Origin: CAYXFZ01 sp964464385
GTDB taxonomy: Bacteria > Planctomycetota > UBA1135
DNA: 25,836 nt
Direction of reading: 5' to 3'
Assembly: GCA_964464385.1 (NCBI GenBank)
Contig: CAYXFZ010000030.1
Coordinates: 1-25,836 of the forward strand
Position numbers and translations under genes: made by a program. This document shows, one piece after another, positions 7,410 through 13,845 of this stretch (the first letter of the stretch is position 1; each line of letters opens with the position of its first letter). The notes under the pieces are model-generated. The model searched no databases. It was not told the DNA's origin and worked only from the letters and a program-made list of their open reading frames with translations.

Positions 7410-8125
7410 GTCCACCCTGGACTGCCGAAATCTTGGCCAAAGCGGAACGCCAGCTTCTTAGCAAAGGATCCGCATGGAAACCTGTTGTTTGGCGGGTGGA
7501 CGCCCCCGGTTGTTCTCCAGCGATTTGGAAGGACGGTTCCCACTTGAAGGGGCTTCGTCGCTGGGTTGCCGGTCTGCAAATTCGTCGAGAAAGGCGTTGT
7601 CTTGCTTCCTTGGCAAGTCTTCACGGTTTCCCTTCCTTGTTGCCCGTTTCTTGCAACATGGGTTTTCTCACCACCTTTCTGCCCGGGCAGGAATTGGATC
7701 GGAGTCGGTTTCAGATGGATCCAGAGGGTTTCGCCCAATCCTTACGGGAACGGGTTCGGGCCATGCACGCTCGCGGTGTCTTTCATTTGGACCTCAAGCA
7801 ACGTCGAAACATTCTGGTGGATTCGGAGGGCGGTCTGCATTTTCTGGATTTCGGTGCGGGCTGGGCCCCTGGATGGCTTTGTCGGTCTTTGTTAGGGTAT
7901 TTGCTGGCTTTTTCGGATCGGCAAGCCGTTCTCAAGTGGGTCGCACGTTGGGCGCCGGAGCAACTTTCCCTGGCCGATGCCAGATCCTTACGCCGAGGCT
8001 TGCTTCTGCGCAGGCTTTGGCCGTTCACTCCGCACCGAGATCGCGGGGAACGCGCTGCCATAGAACAAGCTCTGCGCAACGATTCCGGTTCCCGCTCCAG
8101 GGGCGGTAGTGGTGATTCTGATTAG
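7406..8125 (+). CDS. Small kinase of the WaaP/RIO-like (lipopolysaccharide kinase) type
   Basis: A 239-residue protein with the core of a eukaryotic-like kinase fold: a candidate beta-3 Lys42 in AIWKDGS, a helix with Glu62 in IRRERRCLASL, the catalytic loop HLDLKQRRN (127-135), and the metal motif DFG (148-150). The compact layout and the LRRWVAGLQIRRERR segment resemble bacterial lipopolysaccharide-core or KDO kinases (WaaP/InaA) rather than Hanks-type kinases, which are longer and have an N-terminal Gly-rich loop. The start overlaps the methyltransferase stop (ATGA). A sugar or lipid substrate in the envelope is plausible, but a protein substrate is not excluded. Confidence 0.72.
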   Translation: MSPPWTAEILAKAERQLLSKGSAWKPVVWRVDAPGCSPAIWKDGSHLKGLRRWVAGLQIRRERRCLASLASLHGFPSLLPVSCNMGFLTTFLPGQELDRSRFQMDPEGFAQSLRERVRAMHARGVFHLDLKQRRNILVDSEGGLHFLDFGAGWAPGWLCRSLLGYLLAFSDRQAVLKWVARWAPEQLSLADARSLRRGLLLRRLWPFTPHRDRGERAAIEQALRNDSGSRSRGGSGDSD

Positions 8126-8207
8126 CACCACAACATGGAGTGCCACAAAAAACTGTTTGGGTTGACGGGACTCGCACCATATATTGGGGCGGGTCCGGGA
8201 AGCATTC

Positions 8208-8987
8208 ATGGGTCGACTCGAAAAACAAATCATTGCTGGCGCGCTCACTCTCGTAGGAGTGCTTCTTTCTGTTGTCGTTTACCGGGGAGTCGAACGCCCT
8301 CTGGGACCGACGTTGGAAATTCCATCTCCGAGGATTACCGAGTGGTCGGATCCTGGCGACGCGACTCCGGCGAAGCTGGCAACTCAATTGGCGCTGACCA
8401 TCCAGCCGGCTCCGACCGCAAATCGTTCCGCGCCTAGCCCGGGGCCTATTCCGGAATCGGTTTTCCCCGCCTTGGTTCCATCTTCTGTGGCCCTTGCTGA
8501 TTCCCCGGCCGAACCAACCCTTCTCGTAAACGAACCCGTTTTTGCGGAAGAGGCCCTTGCTCGCACCATTGTTTTGTCCACCGCGGATACTTGGGACGAT
8601 TCCCTTCGCATCTACAAAGTACGGGACGGTGATGTTCTCTCCGCTATCGCCAAACGGGAACTGGGTTCCGTGAGTCGCATGGGCGAAATTCTCAAACTGA
8701 ACGAAGGGCTGGAACCGAACCGTTTGCGTATTGGCCAGGAAATCACCTTGCCTGGCGGAGCCAACTTCGGCACGTCCTTGGCAACAACGGTCGGCTCCCG
8801 GGAATCCGCGTCGGCAATAAAACCCGGACCCACGACCCACCGAGTCACTGGCGGTGACAATTTGACGAAGTTGGCTCTGCGTTATTCCGTAGAGGGTGGC
8901 GTGCAAGCGATCGTTGAGGCCAACCCTGCTTTGTTGCTTGACCAAAATACGATTCTTTCCATCGACTGGGTGCTGAGCATCCCCTGA
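8208..8987 (+). CDS. Membrane-anchored protein with two LysM domains
   Basis: A 259-residue protein with an N-terminal membrane anchor or uncleaved signal (about residues 8-25, IIAGALTLVGVLLSVVVY), a Pro/Ala/Ser-rich low-complexity linker to about residue 130, and two C-terminal LysM domains: 136-182 (YKVRDGDVLSAIAKREL to ITLP) and 211-259 (HRVTGGDNLTKLALRYS to the end). LysM binds N-acetylglucosamine in peptidoglycan, so the protein probably links the membrane to the cell wall. No catalytic domain is present. A TTG at 8184 is an alternative start, but the ATG at 8208 is preferred and leaves a cggga purine run upstream. The anmK start follows only 5 bases later, fitting a wall-related pair. 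Confidence 0.85.
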   Translation: MGRLEKQIIAGALTLVGVLLSVVVYRGVERPLGPTLEIPSPRITEWSDPGDATPAKLATQLALTIQPAPTANRSAPSPGPIPESVFPALVPSSVALADSPAEPTLLVNEPVFAEEALARTIVLSTADTWDDSLRIYKVRDGDVLSAIAKRELGSVSRMGEILKLNEGLEPNRLRIGQEITLPGGANFGTSLATTVGSRESASAIKPGPTTHRVTGGDNLTKLALRYSVEGGVQAIVEANPALLLDQNTILSIDWVLSIP

Positions 8988-8992
8988 CCCTC

Positions 8993-10126
8993 GTGCACGG
9001 GACGCCGGCGGATTCCGAACGGCAAATCCTTGGGATCAGTTCCGGAACTTCTGCGGATGGCGCAGACTTGGCGCTGATTCGTTCTCACGGTTCTGGTCTT
9101 GGGCGCGAAGTTCGATTCATTGCTGGCGCCACGGTGGCCATGCCCGCGGTATTGCAAGAAGCGATCCGCAATCCTCTATCCACCGCCGGCCTTTCGCGAT
9201 TGCATGGGGAACTTGGGCGTTGGTTTGGGGAGACAGCCCTTTCTTTTATGCAAGACGAAGGGGTCGCACCTGAGGAAGTTCATGCAGTTGGCAGCCATGG
9301 CCAAACCGTGCATCACCATGATGGGGATCCGCGAGACGGGTCCTTGCAGTTGGGGGACGCCGCCGTCCTTGCTCATCAGTTGGGGATTTCCGTGGTCTCG
9401 GATTTTCGATGGACCGATTTGGCGGCCGGGGGCCAAGGAGCCCCAATTTCTCCTTATGCGGATGCGGTCCTGCATGGCCGGGAGGGGGATGCTCTGGCTA
9501 TTTTGAACTTGGGTGGGTTGGGAAATATCACCTTGCTCCAACCTGGACAAGAACCCATGGCCACGGACACCGGGCCCGCCAATGGCCCGCTCGACGCACT
9601 GATGCGGTTTCGAGAAGGCCAAGAATTGGATTTTGCAGGGGAGGTGACGGCCGCTGGCCAGCCGAATTTGGTCTGGATCGAGGCCGCTCTTAAGGATTCT
9701 TTTTTCTCTCGCCCATTTCCGAGGAGTACTGGCCTGGAGCGATTCGGAGACTCTTTGGCCCAAAGACTCCTGCAAGAGGATCCCCAAGCAACGACCCCCG
9801 ATTTAATGGCGACTGCGGCCTTGTTTGCCGCTCAGGCCGTGAAGATTTCTCTTGATCTTCTGCAAGCTCCTTCTTGTAAAGTCTTTGTGGCCGGCGGGGG
9901 AGTCCATAATCGGGGCCTGATCGGGGCACTCCGGACCCAATTGGAGCCCAAATACGCCCTTCGCCCTTACGCAGAGTTGGGCTGGGATCCCGATTTGAGA
10001 GAGGCTGTGGCCTTCGCCCTGTTGGCGGATGCGTTCCTGCTGAGGGAGCCTTCCTCCTGGCCCAGGACCACGGGTTGCGAAAAACCGCAGGTTCTGGGCC
10101 GCTGGACCCCCAAACCCCCTTCTTGA
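8993..10126 (+). CDS. anmK: Anhydro-N-acetylmuramic acid kinase
   Basis: Phosphorylates and hydrolyses 1,6-anhydro-MurNAc to MurNAc-6-phosphate in peptidoglycan recycling. The 377 residues match the family and show its ASKHA-type motifs: GISSGTSADGADLAL near residue 15 (usual form GxMSGTSxDGxD), the SHGQTVHHH segment, ILNLGGLGNITLL, TDTGPANGPLDAL, and the late VAGGGVHNRGL. The start is a GTG 5 bases after the LysM gene, so it is probably translated from the same message. No partner recycling genes (murQ, nagA) are in the window, so the rest of the pathway must lie elsewhere. Confidence 0.93.
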   Translation: MHGTPADSERQILGISSGTSADGADLALIRSHGSGLGREVRFIAGATVAMPAVLQEAIRNPLSTAGLSRLHGELGRWFGETALSFMQDEGVAPEEVHAVGSHGQTVHHHDGDPRDGSLQLGDAAVLAHQLGISVVSDFRWTDLAAGGQGAPISPYADAVLHGREGDALAILNLGGLGNITLLQPGQEPMATDTGPANGPLDALMRFREGQELDFAGEVTAAGQPNLVWIEAALKDSFFSRPFPRSTGLERFGDSLAQRLLQEDPQATTPDLMATAALFAAQAVKISLDLLQAPSCKVFVAGGGVHNRGLIGALRTQLEPKYALRPYAELGWDPDLREAVAFALLADAFLLREPSSWPRTTGCEKPQVLGRWTPKPPS

Positions 10127-10150
10127 CCGGGTTCTGGCTCCTTCTATCAT
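10123..10150 (+). promoter_or_regulatory. Candidate promoter for the HEAT/receiver gene
   Basis: TTGACC at 10123-10128 and TATCAT at 10145-10150 are 16 bases apart, close to the sigma-70 consensus. Transcription would start near 10157, after the ATG at 10149, which supports the internal start at 10254. The resulting leader of about 95 bases contains two small hairpins (ctcgac/gtcgag at 10168-10184 and gggga/tcccc at 10214-10227) of unknown meaning. Confidence 0.5.
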
Positions 10151-10253
10151 GTTGCCGCAGTGTGTGGCTCGACTATTGGTCGAGGCGCCCCGCGCTTCCT
10201 CCTTCCCCCTTCCGGGGAATCCTCCCCTACCCGACCTGAATCAGGGCAGTCGC

Positions 10254-12230
10254 ATGACCTTTCGCTCGGCTCGCAACCTTTGCTTGGTTGCCATTTTGTT
10301 TCTCTCTCCTTCTGTTGCTGTTGCGCAGAATGCAGAGACTTTGTTCCTCGAGGGCATGAGTGCCTTCCGCAAGGGTGACCATCAAGTTGCTCTTGAAAAC
10401 TTCCGTGCCGTGGTCCGCTTGGATCCGTCTCGGGTCGAGGCCGTTCGCCTGATGGCTGAGAGTCAAGATGCCCTCGTGCAACTCATGCTTGCTGGCGGCG
10501 AATTCGAAGCGTTTGCTTTGGAAGTTTTGGAATCTGCTGCTGCCCGTGACCGGGAGACCCGCCGTGATTCCAGTGCCGCCGCTGAGGATGCGGCCGCATG
10601 TCTGTCTGGTGATTACTCGGATCGCGCCAAGGCTATATTCCAATTGGGTCGTACTTACGGTCCTTTCGGTGTGCCGCCGTTGGTGGATGCCTTGGGTGGG
10701 ACGGAAGATCGGGCCTTGTCTGCGGTTTACGCCTTGTCTCGATTGGGATCGGATTCGTTGATCCCTCTCCTGGCCGCGACCCAGGCCGACTCTGCGGTCG
10801 TCCGCCGCGGAGTCGTTCAGGCCCTCCTGCAAATGGGAGACCTTCGCGCTAGTGCCCGCCTCACAGACATGGCGACATCGGATCGTGATGGTTCTGTTCG
10901 GGTTTTGGCTGCCGCTGGTGCATCTTCCGCGGGGGCTGCTCAAGCCTGCTTCGACCAAGGGATGGCCTTCTACCTGAGGAATCCGGCCAGTGGTCTCACC
11001 GAGGGTGAAAACCATGGAGTGATTTGGAAAGTTTCGGGTTCCTCCTTGGAAGCCATGGAGGTTTCCCCTGCACTGGTTCACCTTGAGTTGGGCAAATCCT
11101 ATTTGGGTCGGGCTCACGCTTTGGGTCATCCTCGTTCGGGCGCCGGCCTTGCCCTGGTGTATTCCGCTGCCGCCGCTGTCCTGACCGACTTGGGTGACGA
11201 AGACGGTTCCACCATGCAGGCCGCAGCCGCTCTGACTTTGGGTCCGGCAAGTCTGAGTGCCGCCTTGGATGCTGCCATGGAATTGGGTCGTTTGCCTGAG
11301 TCCTTGGTGCTGGTGGATCTTTTGGCTTCCTCCGGCGACTCGGGCCTGTTGCCGGCGACCGCTCTGCGTTCCACCACACCCTCCATCCGTTTTCAGGCTG
11401 CGATTGCTCTGGCCCACTTTGGCCATGACAGCAACGAAGTTGTGCGCTCTCTTGGCGATGCCATTTCCATCGAAGTGCATCGCGCTGTCGTCATTGTGGA
11501 TGCCAACGACGCTCGCGCTCAGGGGCTGGCTCGAAACCTTCAGGACGAAGGTTCCTCTGTGATTGTGGCTACCAGCGGACTCGAGGGTCTGTCCATTCTT
11601 TTGCAGGGCTTGCCCCTGGATGCGGTTGTGGTTGCCGAAGGTCTTCCTGACTTCTATGCCAAGCGGATGGTTCGAGAAATTCGCCGACTTGACCGCTACT
11701 CCGACATGCCCGTTTTGGTTTTGGGAAATGACTCCACGGGTGTGATTGACGGCGCCGAAGTCACCAATAACATTTCTGTGGCCGATGTTCAGGCTTCGTT
11801 CCAAGATTTGGGATCTGGTCGCCAACGCGCCGAGGATGCTGCTGCCGCTGCCGCCGAGGCCCTTCTCGAGGTCGCTCGCCGCGACCCCAATGCTGCTGCG
11901 GTTGCCGCTCTCCAGCTGGCGGGAGTCCTGAATCGCGACGATGCTGTCGCGGTCCCGGCGATGAAAGCCTTGGGTTTCTGTGGCTCCTCCGCACCGGCCA
12001 GCGCCCTTTTGGCCGTTGTGGCCGATGAGAGTCGTTCTAGTGCTGCCCGGGCGGCCGGCGCCTATGCCCTAGCTGGGCTCTTTGCCCGCGGTGCCACGGT
12101 TGTCAATTCCGAAGCGGTGCTCCAGGCCGGAATGCAATCCGGGGATGCCGCCGTGATGGCGGGGTGTGCCTCGGCCTTGGGTCGTCTTCCAGGCCGAACG
12201 GCGCACACTTTGGTGCCCATCGGCGGCTAA
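10254..12230 (+). CDS. Exported TPR/HEAT-repeat protein with an internal degenerate receiver-like domain
   Basis: A 658-residue protein. Residues 1-25 form a signal peptide (MTFRSARNLCLVAILFLSPS, cleavage probably after AVAQ). A TPR-like pair follows (about 25-75, LFLEGMSAFRKGDHQVALEN), then HEAT/Armadillo-like Ala-rich helices with repeated short LxxAL..LG motifs to about residue 400. Residues 409-520 resemble a response-regulator receiver: beta-1 VVIVDAND with acidic Asp416 and Asp419, GLEGLSILLQG helix, and MPVLVLGND. The position of the phospho-acceptor Asp, in DAVVVAEGLP, is Ala461. More HEAT-like repeats (about 530-658) complete the protein. The predicted export is unusual for a receiver fold. 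The start is chosen for the signal peptide; an ATG at 10149 lies upstream of the predicted transcription start. Function unknown, perhaps a scaffold. Confidence 0.8.
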   Translation: MTFRSARNLCLVAILFLSPSVAVAQNAETLFLEGMSAFRKGDHQVALENFRAVVRLDPSRVEAVRLMAESQDALVQLMLAGGEFEAFALEVLESAAARDRETRRDSSAAAEDAAACLSGDYSDRAKAIFQLGRTYGPFGVPPLVDALGGTEDRALSAVYALSRLGSDSLIPLLAATQADSAVVRRGVVQALLQMGDLRASARLTDMATSDRDGSVRVLAAAGASSAGAAQACFDQGMAFYLRNPASGLTEGENHGVIWKVSGSSLEAMEVSPALVHLELGKSYLGRAHALGHPRSGAGLALVYSAAAAVLTDLGDEDGSTMQAAAALTLGPASLSAALDAAMELGRLPESLVLVDLLASSGDSGLLPATALRSTTPSIRFQAAIALAHFGHDSNEVVRSLGDAISIEVHRAVVIVDANDARAQGLARNLQDEGSSVIVATSGLEGLSILLQGLPLDAVVVAEGLPDFYAKRMVREIRRLDRYSDMPVLVLGNDSTGVIDGAEVTNNISVADVQASFQDLGSGRQRAEDAAAAAAEALLEVARRDPNAAAVAALQLAGVLNRDDAVAVPAMKALGFCGSSAPASALLAVVADESRSSAARAAGAYALAGLFARGATVVNSEAVLQAGMQSGDAAVMAGCASALGRLPGRTAHTLVPIGG

Positions 12231-12259
12231 GATTCGCTCTCTGCCTCGTCCTTGCGTTG

Positions 12260-12334
12260 GCCAGAGTAGCTCAGTGGTAGAGCGCCGCTTTCGTAAAGCG
12301 GGGGTCACGGGTTCAAATCCCGTCTCTGGCTCCA
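12260..12334 (+). tRNA. tRNA-Thr (anticodon CGT)
   Basis: A full cloverleaf can be drawn: acceptor gccagag/ctctggc, D arm gctc-agtggta-gagc, anticodon stem ccgct/agcgg with loop ttcgtaa (anticodon CGT, reading ACG), T arm cgggt/atcccg region with loop ttcaaat, discriminator T and an encoded CCA at 12332-12334. No other tRNA is on this strand, and a terminator follows. Confidence 0.95.
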
Positions 12335-12370
12335 TTCATGGTGGCTAAATGCCAGCTGCCAAAGACCAAT

Positions 12371-12397
12371 GGGCAAGCGAAGCTTGCCCGGTTTTTT
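12371..12397 (+). terminator. Rho-independent terminator after tRNA-Thr
   Basis: gggcaagc (12371-12378) pairs with gcttgccc (12382-12389) around a 3-base loop and is followed within 3 bases by six T. It lies between the convergent tRNA-Thr and tRNA-Pro genes and would end the plus-strand transcript. Confidence 0.8.
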
Positions 12398-12401
12398 GGC
12401 G

Positions 12402-12478
<77 letters not shown>

Positions 12479-12491
12479 AGGAGTGGCGGGG

Positions 12492-12497
12492 ATTGTA
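12492..12497 (-). promoter_or_regulatory. Candidate -10 box (TACAAT) for tRNA-Pro
   Basis: Reading on the minus strand, TACAAT occurs 13 bases before the mature tRNA 5' end. Transcription would start about 7 bases upstream of the tRNA, leaving a short leader for RNase P to remove. No clear -35 box is seen. The element lies back to back with the elbB -10 element at 12509. Confidence 0.45.
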
Positions 12498-12508
12498 TCC
12501 ACACCCAT

Positions 12509-12514
12509 TAGAAT
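12509..12514 (+). promoter_or_regulatory. Candidate -10 element (TAGAAT) placing elbB transcription start at its ATG
   Basis: TAGAAT ends 6 bases before the elbB ATG at 12521. With the usual spacing of about 7 bases to the start site, transcription would begin at the A of the ATG, giving a leaderless mRNA. No Shine-Dalgarno sequence fits in the gap. The same arrangement, base for base, precedes the enzyme I-like gene. Confidence 0.5.
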
Positions 12515-12520
12515 GCCGGC

Positions 12521-13192
12521 ATGACACGGGTCGGTGTTGTGCTCTGCGGTTGCGGTCGATTCGATGGTTCCGAAATCCATGAATCGGTGTTGACCCTTTT
12601 GCACTTGACGCGAGCGGGAGTTGAAATCCGCTGTTTTGCTCCGAATCGTGATCAGTGGGCTACCTGCGATGGCTTTGGTGGGTTGCCTGTTCCTGAGCCT
12701 CCGCGGTCCATGTTGACGGAAGCCGCCCGCATTGCCCGTGGCGAAATTGAACCTTTGTCCGAGGCCCATGCCGAGGAATTGGATGCTCTCATCCTTCCTG
12801 GGGGCAGCGGCCTGACTCGCAATCTTTGCGACTTTGCACTGCAGGGTGGGAATGGATCAGTTCTTCCAGAACTTGCTGTGCTGATCCGGACCATGCATGC
12901 CGCCCGGAAACCCATCGGTGCCCTATGCATTGCCCCGATACTTTTGGCCTTGGCCCTGGGAGAATTTCGGCCCCGCTTGACCTTAGGAGGATTGGAGGGG
13001 GTCGCCCAAGAGGCTGCCCTTGCCGGTGCCGACATGGTGGAATGCCCGGTTGAAGGGGTGGTGGTGGATTCCAAAAACCGCCTCGTCACCACTCCTGCAT
13101 ACATGTTGGGTCCGGGAATTGCCCAAGTGGATGCAGGGATCAGCCGTTTGGTGGACGAGGTGATTGCTCTCCTGAGCGTTGCCGTCGCATGA
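12521..13192 (+). CDS. elbB: ElbB-like DJ-1/PfpI-family protein (isoprenoid biosynthesis glyoxalase ElbB)
   Basis: A 223-residue class I glutamine-amidotransferase-like protein. It opens VGVVLCGCGRFDGSEIHESV, followed by CFAPN, then LDALILPGGSGLTRNLCDFA, and carries the nucleophile-elbow Cys136 in IGALCIAP. These are the diagnostic features of ElbB (also called SCRP-27A/YhbL), reported to have weak glyoxalase activity and long linked genetically to isoprenoid synthesis; its true physiological role is uncertain. It is preceded by TAGAAT and is probably translated from a leaderless message. The stop overlaps the start of the next gene (ATGA), so the two are coupled. Confidence 0.88.
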   Translation: MTRVGVVLCGCGRFDGSEIHESVLTLLHLTRAGVEIRCFAPNRDQWATCDGFGGLPVPEPPRSMLTEAARIARGEIEPLSEAHAEELDALILPGGSGLTRNLCDFALQGGNGSVLPELAVLIRTMHAARKPIGALCIAPILLALALGEFRPRLTLGGLEGVAQEAALAGADMVECPVEGVVVDSKNRLVTTPAYMLGPGIAQVDAGISRLVDEVIALLSVAVA

Positions 13193-13836
13193 AGCCAACT
13201 GGCGTTCTGATCCTCCACGGGGTGCATTTGTCTCGCGTGCATACGGCCTTGCTTGCCGCTGACCTGCGCAGGGCTGGGCATGATCCCGTGCTGAATTGGG
13301 ACTATCCGACTCGGGCGGGCGGCATCAGTCCCATTGCCGAGCAGATGGGTCGGCGTCTTCAGCAGGAATTTCCCGAGGGTGTGCCGACCTTGCATCTCGT
13401 GGGGCATTCCATGGGCGGACTCATTGCCCGCAAACTCCTCGCCACAGAACAAGTGCCTTTGGAGGGAAAATTGGTCACAATCGCCACTCCGCACGCTGGC
13501 GCTTGGAAGGCCGCTCGCCATGGTGGCCAGTTTTTGTATGGGCGGCTGTATGGCCAAGAGGGTCGAGACTTGCAGCCAGGAAGTTTCTTTCTGCGAGGCT
13601 TGCCGCAGCGAGCCCCTGTCCCGGCCCTTTGTTTGGTTTCGGGCCGTGGGCAAGCGCGGGGTTTTTCTCTGCGGGTTCCTGGGGACAACGATGGCACGGT
13701 GGAGACTTCCTCGCAGTGTGCCTTGGCCGGCGCCCAAGTCACATTTGTGCCCCGAGTTCTGCACTCGCTTTTGCCCTTCCATCCGCGGGTTCGTCAACTT
13801 GTGGTCGCGTTCCTTGCTTCCGGGGAAGCCCCCTAG
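13189..13836 (+). CDS. Alpha/beta hydrolase (lipase-like)
   Basis: A 215-residue alpha/beta-hydrolase. The nucleophile elbow GHSMGG places the catalytic Ser at residue 74; the likely acid is Asp166 or Asp168 in PGDNDGTV, and the base His192 in RVLHSLLP. LVTIATPHAGAW after the nucleophile resembles triacylglycerol lipases and PGAP1-like esterases, and the opening VLILHGVHLS is the oxyanion-hole strand. There is no signal peptide, so it acts in the cytoplasm. The substrate is unknown. The ATG overlaps the elbB stop by 4 bases, and the enzyme I-like gene starts 9 bases downstream. Confidence 0.82.
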   Translation: MKPTGVLILHGVHLSRVHTALLAADLRRAGHDPVLNWDYPTRAGGISPIAEQMGRRLQQEFPEGVPTLHLVGHSMGGLIARKLLATEQVPLEGKLVTIATPHAGAWKAARHGGQFLYGRLYGQEGRDLQPGSFFLRGLPQRAPVPALCLVSGRGQARGFSLRVPGDNDGTVETSSQCALAGAQVTFVPRVLHSLLPFHPRVRQLVVAFLASGEAP

Positions 13837-13839
13837 AAT
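13834..13839 (+). promoter_or_regulatory. Candidate -10 element (TAGAAT) before the enzyme I-like gene
   Basis: TAGAAT begins with the stop codon of the hydrolase gene and ends 6 bases before the ATG at 13846, the same geometry as at elbB. Transcription would start at the ATG. The alternative is that gagg at 13840-13843 acts as a weak ribosome-binding site on a read-through message. Confidence 0.4.
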
Positions 13840-13845
13840 GAGGGC

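Noticed and set aside
8162..8185. TTGACG and TATATT before the LysM gene as a promoter
   Set aside because: The spacer is only 12 bases, too short for a sigma-70 promoter, so I do not list it.
10227..11825. A 532-codon open frame on the minus strand opposite the HEAT/receiver gene
   Set aside because: The plus-strand product has a signal peptide and repeats, whereas the antisense product is Gly/Gln/Arg-rich without a recognisable domain; it is an artefact of codon bias.
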